15,081 bases of DNA from Flavobacteriales bacterium CG_4_9_14_3_um_filter_32_8 (GCA_002790175.1 PFUQ01000047.1:1-15081); one strand, 5' to 3'. Numbered from the stretch's first letter, positions 1 through 8,185 are shown. A program made the numbers and translations. Notes: generated by a model from the sequence alone, not told the origin.

Positions 1-3000
1 CAATATCAGGTCTTGTTGTTGCCGAAGTAGAGTAACTTTCTGTAAATTGTTCGGAACATGGCGAATTACCTTCCATACCATTAAATAATTTATATCGTTC
101 TAAAATATTTTTTTGTTGGGTATCAAAATCAGAACCTCTAAAATGGTGGTAATCATCTGCTGCAGGATCGACTTTATTTAAGATCGTATTTATTGAAGTA
201 CTATAATTAGGAAAAAAATAAGCTTCATCGGCATCATTTACTCCATCCAATCCAACATCTTGTAGTGGTCTTGTTGCAGGAGTATTATCAAATGCATTTA
301 CCAGTGCTTGAACAGTAGGAACTCGACCCCAAATAGTGGTATCTACCAAATTTACATTTGCTCCAGTTCCATAATCAATCGGTGTTAAAGGCAACCCATT
401 TTCAAACGATTTTCTAGAATCTTTTAAAATATCTTCAGAAATATTACCCAAGTTAAAGTACAATTGACCACCAGCATGGTTGGGATCACCATCGATAGCA
501 TCAAAAGGATCCATCATCCAAAATTGGATATACTCCACATTAGAAGATTCAAAATCAGTAGTTTCCACTTTCCTCATAATCCCGCTCCAGCGAGTTGAAG
601 GATTATTTAAATTACCACTGGCATCAATGCCAGAAAATCCGCCAGTACCATCATCAAAATTATATTGACCTCTTTCGGATGGATAATAAGCTAAATCTAA
701 TACCGAAATGTTTTGTTCTACTCCATTAGCGTTTGATTTAAACGGAAAAACTTCTGTTTGCAACACTTCTCTCATGTAATGATTAGACTGCATGGCTAAA
801 TCATTTGCAATATGACTAGGAGTTCGCGAATCATTTCTCCAAAACAAAGGGTCGATGTTGTACCAAGCCAATCTTGCGGCATTATAACGATAGGCTAACG
901 TGTTGGAAAGCGGGAGTTCACCTTCTGGGAAAAGAGTAGGTTGTCCTTGTGGAGTACTTGCTAATTTCCATTGAGATACAGTTTTCATGTCAATAGCAGA
1001 TTGGCTTCCTTCAAAATCATCTAAATAAGCTACACCATCTTTTGTAATTGCTCCTGGATTACCAGGTAATAATTTGGCAAATTCTCCTTCAACGGTAATG
1101 GAAGATTTTTCTTTGGTGCTATAAATTGGCAACTTATCTGCCCATCTGGTTAAAAAAGGAACTTCGTGGGTATAAGTTAAATCAAAACCAAAAATGGTGT
1201 TATTAATGGGTTCATCACCAATATTGATTTTGCTAGTTAAAGGTCTTTCTGATAATTTAAGAATGGTACCTCCAATATTAAAGTTATCATTAACTTTATA
1301 ATCAAATCTAGAACCCATTAAGGTTTTGGTTTGAATATTAAATAACGATTGGCTTTCTAATGAGATTTTAATTGGTGTCCCAGATTGCAAAATACCATCA
1401 TTAATGATTTTTACTCGTCCTAAATTATAATCAACTGTATAATCTACATTTTCGGTTAAAGCAGCACCTCCAGCAGTAACTGTTACAGAACCTTCGGGGA
1501 CATTCATTGCATTTAATGAAATGTCGGAAGTAGAAGCTGAAGAGTATTGCCCTTTTATTCTAAATCTATTTTTAGTAGCATCTTGTTCTGCCAATGTTTG
1601 TGTTGTAACATACAAGGTATCGAAAGCAAATTTATCTGCAATTTGTTGATTGGAGAACTTACTTCTTAAATGGGATCCGAATGGTTCTAATACAGGAAAA
1701 TAAACTCGTCCGTTAGATGAATTAATAGTTATACCATTGATATAATCAAAAACCCCATCGGGACTGGCTTGATTGCTAGAATTTAATTGATCTAAGTTCA
1801 TCACACTCACTAATGGAATTCCGTTGATTTCACCTTCAGGAATAAACGGAATTTCTACTCCAGTTGCAGGATTCATGTAAAAAATATCTAAATAAAAATC
1901 GGTTGGAGAAATATTAAATGCTCCTAAAGCATACACGTTTTTCATCATTAAATTCCATGTAGGTAAACTGGTGCTTACACTTGTTCCTTTTAATAGTTTG
2001 ACATACAATGAATTTTGACCAGTAATACCATCAGTAGAAAACTCACCCACTTGAAAAACTTGTCCATCTAAGGTATATTGAAAAGCAACTGCTAAAATAT
2101 TATCAGAATTTAAAGATGAATTTAAGGAAACATAACCCAATTGTGCATTTAAGGTATATTCGGAAGGAAGTAGTAAACGAGCATTTTCATATTTTTCAAA
2201 ATCAATACCATTGATGTAACCTTTAGCTTCTAACTCCTGACTAGCACTTACAAAACCTCTAATTGCAGATGTATTATATAGCGAAACTCCTGTAGTATCA
2301 GAAATGTTAAAATAAAGATTATTAGCTATATTATTAGGATAATTAACTAAAGGAGAAGTATTTGCATCGGTTACTAAAAGATCATTATAAATATTAGCAA
2401 GTGTACCCTCTCCTAAATCCATAAAACCTATAATATTTTTTGTGTTTTCAACCGAACTATTAACATTAGAAACCCAAATTTCTACTTTGGTAATGCTTGC
2501 CCGAGAAGAAATTAAAGGGGGTGTTGATAAAGAACTTTCGTAAGTATCTCTAAAATACTGTGACAAAAAATAATGTTTATTTTCTTCATACTCTGAGGCT
2601 TCTTTTTCGAACTTTTGAATTTGAGCTCCACCCTGCACATTTATCTCTTTTTTTTCTCCTTTTTCTTGAGATAAGACACTCGTAACCGTCATTCTTCCAA
2701 ACCTCAATTCTGTTTTAATTCCAAATAAAGTTTGACTACCAGTAATCAATTGACCTTTTAATGGAAGCGAAACATTACCAGCTTCTATTTTTTGAATAAT
2801 CTCATCTTCATACCCTGTATATTCAATTTTCATTTGATTTTCAAAATCAAAAGTTGCTTCAGTATTGTAACTAGTAGTAATTTTTAATTTTTCTCCAATA
2901 TGACCTACAACATTTAACTGTATTTGTTGATTAAAATCGAATGTAGTAGTACTTCTTTGGTTCGCAGGTAAAGCGGGATTATCTCTTGTAGAACGATTAA

Positions 3001-3532
3001 TACCAAAGGATAATTCGGCAGATCCTTGAGGTCGAATATCGATGGTGTTTCCTCCAAAAATTCGATCAAAAGCCTCTCCATCTATTGTTAGTTTAGGCCT
3101 AAACCCTTTGGTTTGATTAATATCTTCGGCAGTAGTTTTTTCTTTCCAATAATCTTGTAATGCTTTTTTTGAATCATAATTAATATATTCATCAAAACTC
3201 ATATAGGTAGGATATTTATAATAATTATCCCCCATCTTTTCATAGTAATTATAGGTGCCCGTTTCGGAATCATATTCAAATCCAGATTGGATATTACTTG
3301 GATTATTAAGATATAAGCCTCCTGTATTATTGCTTCCAGGACCTCCATTATTATCGTTAAAAGGAAAAGGCAAGTCAATTTCTGGACTATCAATTGGGAG
3401 CATTTCAATAAAATTGAAATTAGAAAAAGCATTGGTGCTGCTAGGTGTTGCAAACCAATTTACTATACTAATTATAGTAGCCAAGCTTGCAATAATGCTT
3501 AATTTTTTATATTTTTCAATTCTTAACTTCAA
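1..3532 (-). CDS. sprA: SprA, T9SS outer-membrane translocon (N-terminal half, 3' end beyond window)
   Basis: An open minus-strand frame runs from a TTG codon at 3532 to the window edge, about 1,177 codons; the family is usually about 2,400 residues, so roughly half is present. SprA is the very large outer-membrane beta-barrel through which type IX cargo leaves the cell; it is also needed for gliding where gliding occurs. The translation has family-typical segments: IDPLF near 847-861, YYPSERGQYN near 658-687, RWSGIMR near 570-590, and a TRPDI segment at the left edge. The N-terminus is basic, then has a hydrophobic stretch (LSIIASLATIISIV), consistent with a signal peptide. TTG was chosen because an in-frame stop lies about 30 bases upstream, no ATG lies between, and the next in-frame ATG would delete the signal peptide. 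It starts 16 bp after ruvA, so is probably co-transcribed. I recall the ruvA-sprA order as common in this phylum. Confidence 0.93.
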   Translation of the reverse strand, partial: MKLRIEKYKKLSIIASLATIISIVNWFATPSSTNAFSNFNFIEMLPIDSPEIDLPFPFNDNNGGPGSNNTGGLYLNNPSNIQSGFEYDSETGTYNYYEKMGDNYYKYPTYMSFDEYINYDSKKALQDYWKEKTTAEDINQTKGFRPKLTIDGEAFDRIFGGNTIDIRPQGSAELSFGINRSTRDNPALPANQRSTTTFDFNQQIQLNVVGHIGEKLKITTSYNTEATFDFENQMKIEYTGYEDEIIQKIEAGNVSLPLKGQLITGSQTLFGIKTELRFGRMTVTSVLSQEKGEKKEINVQGGAQIQKFEKEASEYEENKHYFLSQYFRDTYESSLSTPPLISSRASITKVEIWVSNVNSSVENTKNIIGFMDLGEGTLANIYNDLLVTDANTSPLVNYPNNIANNLYFNISDTTGVSLYNTSAIRGFVSASQELEAKGYINGIDFEKYENARLLLPSEYTLNAQLGYVSLNSSLNSDNILAVAFQYTLDGQVFQVGEFSTDGITGQNSLYVKLLKGTSVSTSLPTWNLMMKNVYALGAFNISPTDFYLDIFYMNPATGVEIPFIPEGEINGIPLVSVMNLDQLNSSNQASPDGVFDYINGITINSSNGRVYFPVLEPFGSHLRSKFSNQQIADKFAFDTLYVTTQTLAEQDATKNRFRIKGQYSSASTSDISLNAMNVPEGSVTVTAGGAALTENVDYTVDYNLGRVKIINDGILQSGTPIKISLESQSLFNIQTKTLMGSRFDYKVNDNFNIGGTILKLSERPLTSKINIGDEPINNTIFGFDLTYTHEVPFLTRWADKLPIYSTKEKSSITVEGEFAKLLPGNPGAITKDGVAYLDDFEGSQSAIDMKTVSQWKLASTPQGQPTLFPEGELPLSNTLAYRYNAARLAWYNIDPLFWRNDSRTPSHIANDLAMQSNHYMREVLQTEVFPFKSNANGVEQNISVLDLAYYPSERGQYNFDDGTGGFSGIDASGNLNNPSTRWSGIMRKVETTDFESSNVEYIQFWMMDPFDAIDGDPNHAGGQLYFNLGNISEDILKDSRKSFENGLPLTPIDYGTGANVNLVDTTIWGRVPTVQALVNAFDNTPATRPLQDVGLDGVNDADEAYFFPNYSTSINTILNKVDPAADDYHHFRGSDFDTQQKNILERYKLFNGMEGNSPCSEQFTESYSTSATTRPDI

Positions 3533-3548
3533 ATTAATAAATCGCTTA

Positions 3549-4130
3549 TTAAAGGTGTTTTAATGTTCTTTTAATAAGCTCTTCAACAGTTAATTCTTCA
3601 CTAGTTGCAGCCATTTTAGTTAACGCTGTTTCTGCTAGTTTTTTAGAAAAACCTAACATTATCAGTGCACTTAACGCTTCTTCTTTAATAGTATTGTTCT
3701 GTGAACTTAAAATTGTATCGACACCATCAATTTTAGCTATTTTATCTCTTAAATCAATAATTATTCTTTCAGCAGTTTTCGCTCCTATTCCTTTAACACC
3801 TTTTAAGGTCATCACATCTCCAACTAATATAGCTTGCTTAGTATCATTTGGAGATAAAGAAGATAAAATTAACATAGCAGTACTTGAACCAACTCCAGAA
3901 ACTGATATTAATTGTCTAAATAATTCTCTTTCACTTTTTTCCTTAAAACCGTATAATAATTGGGCATCTTCTCTCACCACAAAATGAGTATACAACATGC
4001 ATAACTCAGCATCTCCTATTTTAGAATAGGTGTTTAATGAAATGTTTATTTGGTATCCAACGCCATTGCAATCAACGACAACAAATGTTGGTGTCTTTTC
4101 TATTAATTTTCCTTTTATCTGAGCAATCAT
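3549..4130 (-). CDS. ruvA: Holliday junction branch migration subunit RuvA
   Basis: At 193 residues this is normal RuvA length. RuvA tetramers bind four-way DNA junctions and load the RuvB motor during recombinational repair. Three regions are visible: an OB-fold N-terminus (about 1-63, starting MIAQIKGKL and including the VDCNGVGYQI strand); a double helix-hairpin-helix region with SVSGVGSSTA (about 76-85) and GVKGIGAKTAERI (about 111-123); and a small C-terminal three-helix domain (about 150-193) that contacts RuvB. The ATG start is unambiguous. It lies between maeB (62 bp upstream, with a hairpin repeat in the gap) and sprA (16 bp downstream), all in one direction. RuvB is not adjacent: its C-terminal end appears about 10.6 kb away at the right edge, on the same strand. 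RuvC is not seen. Confidence 0.96.
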   Translation of the reverse strand: MIAQIKGKLIEKTPTFVVVDCNGVGYQINISLNTYSKIGDAELCMLYTHFVVREDAQLLYGFKEKSERELFRQLISVSGVGSSTAMLILSSLSPNDTKQAILVGDVMTLKGVKGIGAKTAERIIIDLRDKIAKIDGVDTILSSQNNTIKEEALSALIMLGFSKKLAETALTKMAATSEELTVEELIKRTLKHL

Positions 4131-4142
4131 ATTTGTAAGTTT

Positions 4143-4186
4143 GAAGTACGAAGTCCGAAGCAGCTTCCAACTTCTATCTTCGGACT
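4143..4186. repeat. Heptad-phased inverted repeat (GAAGnnn x3, CTTCnnn x3) between maeB and ruvA
   Basis: Seven-base units follow one another without a break: GAAGTAC, GAAGTCC, GAAGCAG (4143-4163), then CTTCCAA, CTTCTAT, CTTCGGA (4164-4184). A degenerate unit, TAAGTTT, precedes at 4136-4142. The arms AGTCCGAAG (4152-4160) and CTTCGGACT (4178-4186) are perfect 9-bp inverted repeats around a 17-base loop, so either strand's RNA can fold. It occupies most of the 62-bp gap between maeB and ruvA. No T-run follows the hairpin in the direction of transcription, so it does not look like a simple intrinsic terminator. It may instead be a dispersed intergenic repeat or an mRNA processing or stability element. 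Confidence 0.75.
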
Positions 4187-4192
4187 ATAATT

Positions 4193-6463
4193 TTATTTTC
4201 GAGATTGGACATCGGCTACTGCAATAGTAACCATATTTACAATTTCTCGAACAGAACTACCCAATTGTAAAATATGAACTGGTTTTTTCATTCCCATTAA
4301 TATAGGTCCAATGGTTTCGAAACCTGCCATTTCTTGCAATAATTTGTAGGCAATATTTCCAGATGCTAAATTGGGGAAAATTAAGGTATTGGTATTTTTT
4401 CGAGCCAATTCGGAGAATGGAAAAATTTCATCTCTTAACTCCTTGTTTAAAGCAAAGTTAGCTTGAATATCACCATCAACAATAATGTCGGGATGTTTTT
4501 CGTGCAATATTTTAGCGGCATCTCTCATTTTAATAGCATCTTCTTCTTCTGATGAACCAAAGTTGGAGTATGACAATAATGCTATGCGAGGTGTAATTTT
4601 AAAACGTTGAATAATTTTTGAAGTTAAAAGTGTGATATCTACAATATCTTGAGCCGTAGGGTTTACATTAATTGTTGTGTCTGCTAAGAAAAAAGGTCCT
4701 TGTTTAGTAATTAAAATATACATTCCAGCAATTTTTCGAGCATCGTCTTCTATTCCAATTACTTGTAATGCAGGTTTTATAGTATTGATATAATTTCTTG
4801 TTAATCCAGAAATTAATGCATCGGCATCACCAAATTCGACCATTGCAGAACCAAAGTAATTTCTACTTCTTATCATATCTCTGGCTTCCATCAAAGTAAC
4901 TCCCCTTCTTTTACGTTTCTCAAACAACAATTGAGCATATTTTGTTTTCCTAGCTTGTTCTTTAGAACTTCTTGGATCAATAATTGTTAATTCTGAAATA
5001 TCAAGATTAAACTCTTTTGCGATTTCTTCAATTTTTTTGACTTTTCCTAATAAAATTGGCAATGCAATACCTTCATCATGAACAATTTGAGCAGCTTTTA
5101 GGGTTTTGTAATTATCGGCTTCTGCAAAAACGACTTTTTTAGGACTTCGTTTGGCTCGTTGAGTAATGTTTTTTAACAACTTATTATCCAATCCTAATCG
5201 TACGGAAAGTTGTTCACGATAGGCTTCCCAATCGGTTATAATATGTTGAGCGACTCCTGAATCTATTGCTGCTTTTGCTACAGCTGGAGATATTGTTGTT
5301 ATTAGCCGTGGGTCTATCGGTTTGGGAATAATAAAATCTTTCCCGAAAACAATGTTTTTTTCAGAGTAAGCTTGATTGACTTCTTCTGGAACAGCCTCTT
5401 TAGCTAGTGATGCGATTGCTCTTACGGCAGCCAATTTCATTTCTTCATTGATGCAAGTAGCTCTAACATCTAAAGCTCCTCTAAAAATGTATGGAAAACC
5501 TAACACGTTATTCACTTGGTTAGGATAATCAGAACGACCTGTTGCCATAATAATATCTTTTCGAGCTACCATGGCATCTTTGTATGAAATTTCTGGGTCG
5601 GGATTGGCTAAGGCAAACACAATAGGGTTCTTAGCCATCGATTTTACCATATTTTTACTTAGTAATCCTCCTTTTGATAAACCTAAGAAAAAATCAGCAT
5701 TCTTTAGGGCATCGGATAAAGTATGTAAATCTCTTTTGGTGGCAAATTGAATTTTAGTTTCCGATAAATTAGTTCTATCGGCTCTAATAACTCCATCAGA
5801 ATCAACCATTACAATATTTTCTTGTTTAACACCTAAAGCGATATATAGTTTAGAACAAGATATCGCTGCTGCTCCTGCACCACTAACCACCAATCGAATT
5901 TCACCAATTTTTTTACCAGCAATCTCGATAGCATTAAGCATGGCTGCCGATGAAATAATGGCTGTACCATGTTGGTCATCGTGCATTAATGGTATGTTTA
6001 ACTCCTCTTTTAATCGTCGTTCAATTTCAAAACATTCGGGCGATTTAATATCTTCTAAATTTATTCCTCCAAAAGTTGGGGCAATGGCTTTAACTGTATT
6101 TACAAACAAATCAATATCAGTAGCATCTACTTCAATATCAAACACATCAATATCAGCAAAAATTTTAAAAAGTAAACCTTTTCCCTCCATTACTGGCTTG
6201 CCGGCTAATGGTCCAATATTTCCCAAACCTAAAACTGCTGTACCGTTAGAGATTACTGCAACTAAATTCCCTTTGGCTGTATATTTATAAACATCTTCAG
6301 GATTTTCAGCAATTTCTAAACAAGGTATAGCAACACCTGGTGAATATGCCAATGATAAATCTCTTTGTGTACTATATGGTTTGGTAGGTACCACTTCAAT
6401 TTTACCAGGTTTTCCTTGCGAATGATACTCTAAAGCATCAATATCTTTTCTTGATTTCCCCAT
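4193..6463 (-). CDS. maeB: NADP-dependent malic enzyme with C-terminal phosphotransacetylase-like domain
   Basis: At 756 residues this has the length and two-domain plan of MaeB-type malic enzymes. The N-terminal half (about 1-430) oxidatively decarboxylates malate to pyruvate. It shows SLAYSPGVA with the catalytic Tyr at 40, VMEGKG with the active-site Lys at 95, the metal-site motif HDDQHGTA (161-168), and a dinucleotide-binding GAGAAA (195-200). The C-terminal part (about 430-756) resembles phosphate acetyl/butyryltransferase (KRSPKKVVFAEAD start; SGLTRNY later); in MaeB proteins it is usually thought to be regulatory, responding to acetyl-CoA, rather than a working transferase. NADP preference is inferred from the family. 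The gene is cytosolic central metabolism and unrelated in function to the downstream ruvA and sprA; it is first of a probable three-gene unit. I found no convincing minus-strand promoter in the 107-bp upstream gap. Confidence 0.95.
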   Translation of the reverse strand: MGKSRKDIDALEYHSQGKPGKIEVVPTKPYSTQRDLSLAYSPGVAIPCLEIAENPEDVYKYTAKGNLVAVISNGTAVLGLGNIGPLAGKPVMEGKGLLFKIFADIDVFDIEVDATDIDLFVNTVKAIAPTFGGINLEDIKSPECFEIERRLKEELNIPLMHDDQHGTAIISSAAMLNAIEIAGKKIGEIRLVVSGAGAAAISCSKLYIALGVKQENIVMVDSDGVIRADRTNLSETKIQFATKRDLHTLSDALKNADFFLGLSKGGLLSKNMVKSMAKNPIVFALANPDPEISYKDAMVARKDIIMATGRSDYPNQVNNVLGFPYIFRGALDVRATCINEEMKLAAVRAIASLAKEAVPEEVNQAYSEKNIVFGKDFIIPKPIDPRLITTISPAVAKAAIDSGVAQHIITDWEAYREQLSVRLGLDNKLLKNITQRAKRSPKKVVFAEADNYKTLKAAQIVHDEGIALPILLGKVKKIEEIAKEFNLDISELTIIDPRSSKEQARKTKYAQLLFEKRKRRGVTLMEARDMIRSRNYFGSAMVEFGDADALISGLTRNYINTIKPALQVIGIEDDARKIAGMYILITKQGPFFLADTTINVNPTAQDIVDITLLTSKIIQRFKITPRIALLSYSNFGSSEEEDAIKMRDAAKILHEKHPDIIVDGDIQANFALNKELRDEIFPFSELARKNTNTLIFPNLASGNIAYKLLQEMAGFETIGPILMGMKKPVHILQLGSSVREIVNMVTIAVADVQSRK

Positions 6464-6480
6464 TTATTTAAGTATTTTTG
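6451..6480 (+). promoter_or_regulatory. Candidate Bacteroidota promoter for the sirtuin gene
   Basis: A TTG at 6451-6453 and TATTTTTG at 6473-6480 are 19 bases apart, matching the Bacteroidota sigma-ABfr consensus (-33 TTTG, -7 TAnnTTTG). The -33 half lies inside the first codons of the divergent maeB gene. Transcription would begin a few bases after 6480, giving a leader of about 85 bases before the sirtuin ATG at 6571. Of the plus-strand -7 matches listed here this is the only one with a well-spaced -33 partner, but T-rich DNA makes chance matches common. Confidence 0.45.
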
Positions 6481-6570
6481 AACCAGTAAAAGTAATAATA
6501 TTCTTAAGATAGAAAAATAGCAATATTTAAAAAAAAGGATAACTATTTTTACCTGTTAATTGTCATCATT

Positions 6571-7254
6571 ATGAAGCATGTTGTAGTTTTTTCTGGAGCT
6601 GGGATCAGTGCCGAGAGTGGTTTAAAGACTTTTCGGGGTAATGATGGATTATGGGAAAATTATAAAATTTCAGAAGTTGCAACTCCCGAAGCATGGGAAA
6701 AGAATCCAAAATTGGTATTAGATTTTTATAATTTAAGAAGAAAACAGGTCATTGAAGCTAAACCCAATAAATCTCATTTGGCATTGGTCACTTTGGAAAA
6801 AAAATATGAGGTCACAATAATTACACAAAATATTGATGATTTACATGAAAGAGCGGGTTCAAAAAACATCTTACACCTTCATGGTGAGCTCTTAAAATCG
6901 AGAAGTGTTTTGAATGAAAATGAAAAGTACTTGATTGAAGGATTTGAACTCAATTATGGAGAGAAATGTAAAAACAATCAACAACTTCGTCCTGATGTCG
7001 TTTGGTTTGGAGAAGCAGTACCAAATATGATAAAAGCTGTAGAAATATGTGAAAAAGCTGATATTTTAATCATTATAGGAACTTCATTAAATGTATATCC
7101 TGCTGCTAATATAATAGACCATGTTCCGGCTAATTGCGAAAAATACCTTATCGATCCAAGTAATATTATTACTTCTGGTATAAAAAATTTAACTGTTATC
7201 AAAGAAAAAGCTAGTATTGGAATTCCAATACTAGCTGATAAATTATTAGAATAG
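6571..7254 (+). CDS. cobB: NAD-dependent protein deacylase, sirtuin (CobB type, zinc cysteines absent)
   Basis: At 227 residues this is a class III bacterial sirtuin, which removes acyl groups from lysines using NAD. Visible motifs are GAGISAESGL (10-19) with FRG (21-23) for NAD binding, TQNID (86-90), the catalytic His in HLHGEL at residue 104, VVWFGE (143-148), and GTSLNVYPA (170-178). Tyr53 and Arg56 form the YxxR pair that in CobB and SIRT5 reads negatively charged acyl groups, so desuccinylase or demalonylase activity is likely. The usual four zinc-binding cysteines between HGEL and VVWFGE are missing: only Cys133 lies there. I recall this zinc-less form in other Bacteroidota, so it is probably functional. 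It converges on the next gene with 4 bp between stops, and its last codons contain a 28-bp palindrome that is likely the neighbour's terminator. It is not a SIR2-type phage defence protein: there is no extra domain. Confidence 0.93.
   Translation: MKHVVVFSGAGISAESGLKTFRGNDGLWENYKISEVATPEAWEKNPKLVLDFYNLRRKQVIEAKPNKSHLALVTLEKKYEVTIITQNIDDLHERAGSKNILHLHGELLKSRSVLNENEKYLIEGFELNYGEKCKNNQQLRPDVVWFGEAVPNMIKAVEICEKADILIIIGTSLNVYPAANIIDHVPANCEKYLIDPSNIITSGIKNLTVIKEKASIGIPILADKLLE
7201..7236 (-). terminator. Intrinsic terminator for the minus-strand T9SS cargo gene, inside the sirtuin ORF
   Basis: Bases 7209-7236 are a perfect 28-bp palindrome with half-site AGCTAGTATTGGAA. Read on the minus strand, the hairpin is followed at once by TTTTT, C, TTT (7209 down to 7201, the first T being the last base of the stem), the form of a Rho-independent terminator. 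It lies 22 bases beyond the stop codon of the 7259-8185 gene. On the plus strand no T-run follows, so it should stop only leftward transcription. The same bases encode about residues 213-222 of the sirtuin. Confidence 0.85.
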
Positions 7255-7258
7255 ACTA

Positions 7259-8185
7259 TTATTTAACAATAACTCTTTCTGTTTTTATAGTCTTCTCATC
7301 CACTTTTATCGCATAAAAATAAACTCCAGCATTTAATTTATTAGTACTGATGGTTAGTTTTCCTTTATTATCATTTAATAAATAAGTGTTAACTTTTTGT
7401 CCTAAAACATCATAAACATCAATTTTAGCATTTTTCGAACCACCACTAAAAGAATAATTAATTGATAAATTAGTTGATACAGGATTAGGGTAAGTACTAA
7501 AAATAATATGGTCATCATTCACCTCAATAGTTGATAATACCTCACCACCATCAATGATACCGTTGCCATTTTCGTCCCCACTAACTTCCCAAGGATCAAT
7601 AACACCATTTCCATTCATATCTCCAGCTATTTCAGTTCCATCAATTACTCCATTTAAATTTGCATCACCAGCTATTTCTAATCCATCTATCATCGTATTA
7701 GCATCAATATCTCCAGTAGGAGTACCAGCTACAGTCCAAACAATATAACAAGTTGATGAATCAATTGGATTTGCATTATCAAAAACCCTTACTCTCCATA
7801 CACCAAAATCACCAGTAACCCAACCAAAAGAAAAGGGAGCCACTTTTAAATCAGGATAAATTCCAGTAGCTGGTGCTGTAGCAAATGAAAAATTTTGAGC
7901 ATTAGGATCACCATCATTTGCTATATAACAAGAAGTACCAAAACAAACTTGCCATTCAGAAAGTGTAGGATTTGACATTTCCCATAAGGAGCAATCGAAA
8001 TTAATTGGGCTTCCTGAACTATTTCCTACATGAAATTTTGTATTCGCCATATTTGGACCACTATTATATATGTAGTAGGTTTGTCCAGCTATTGAATTAT
8101 TCATATTATCCTTTAAATCAAGGTTTTGAGCAAAAGAAGAAGTTGCTGTTAAAATTGTTGTTATAAAAAGTAATTTTTTAATCAT
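7259..8185 (-). CDS. Predicted T9SS-secreted protein with Ca-binding-like repeats and type A sorting domain
   Basis: A 308-residue protein in three parts after a clear signal peptide (1-20, ending SSFAQ). Residues about 25-155 form an unrecognised, probably beta-rich domain with four cysteines (65, 81, 86, 146) that could make two disulfides. Residues 158-217 are four tandem 15-residue units of the form GDxNxNGxIDxxEI, resembling dockerin, thrombospondin type 3 or EF-hand calcium loops. Residues about 229-308 are a type A T9SS sorting domain: the YPNP motif, then VYDVLGQKV, LNAGVYFY and a C-terminal RVIVK. The protein should cross the inner membrane by Sec and the outer membrane through the SprA translocon, then be released or anchored at the surface. 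The function of the N-terminal domain is unknown. The gene is divergent from another sorting-domain gene and has its own terminator inside the sirtuin gene. Confidence 0.85.
   Translation of the reverse strand: MIKKLLFITTILTATSSFAQNLDLKDNMNNSIAGQTYYIYNSGPNMANTKFHVGNSSGSPINFDCSLWEMSNPTLSEWQVCFGTSCYIANDGDPNAQNFSFATAPATGIYPDLKVAPFSFGWVTGDFGVWRVRVFDNANPIDSSTCYIVWTVAGTPTGDIDANTMIDGLEIAGDANLNGVIDGTEIAGDMNGNGVIDPWEVSGDENGNGIIDGGEVLSTIEVNDDHIIFSTYPNPVSTNLSINYSFSGGSKNAKIDVYDVLGQKVNTYLLNDNKGKLTISTNKLNAGVYFYAIKVDEKTIKTERVIVK
7535..7714 (-). repeat. Four tandem 45-bp coding repeats (15-residue acidic Ca-loop-like units)
   Basis: Residues 158-172, 173-187, 188-202 and 203-217 of the minus-strand protein repeat the pattern GD-x-N-x-N-G-x-I-D-x-x-E-I/V-x. 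The first unit is most diverged (DIDANTMID); the last two are nearly identical in pattern (DMNGNGVID, DENGNGIID). The Asp/Asn at alternate positions and the downstream Glu fit an EF-hand-like calcium loop. The repeats separate the N-terminal domain from the sorting domain, as a calcium-stiffened linker would. Confidence 0.85.

Noticed and set aside
480..668. Plus-strand open frame opposite sprA
   Set aside because: It lies wholly antisense to the clearly conserved SprA frame and has no signal, family match or initiation context.
3199..3563. Two short open frames (minus 3199-3453, plus 3255-3563) at the start of sprA
   Set aside because: Both overlap the SprA N-terminal coding frame out of phase; low-complexity hydrophobic translation is a by-product of AT-rich codons.
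5940..6290. Plus-strand 116-codon frame inside maeB
   Set aside because: Antisense shadow of the conserved malic enzyme domain, with no family features.
6571..7254. SIR2-type anti-phage defence gene
   Set aside because: The protein is a single-domain CobB-like deacylase with no effector or sensor domain, and no defence genes are nearby.
7554..7748. Plus-strand frame with a proline/serine repeat pattern
   Set aside because: It is the antisense of the 15-residue calcium-loop repeats; the periodicity is inherited from the real gene.
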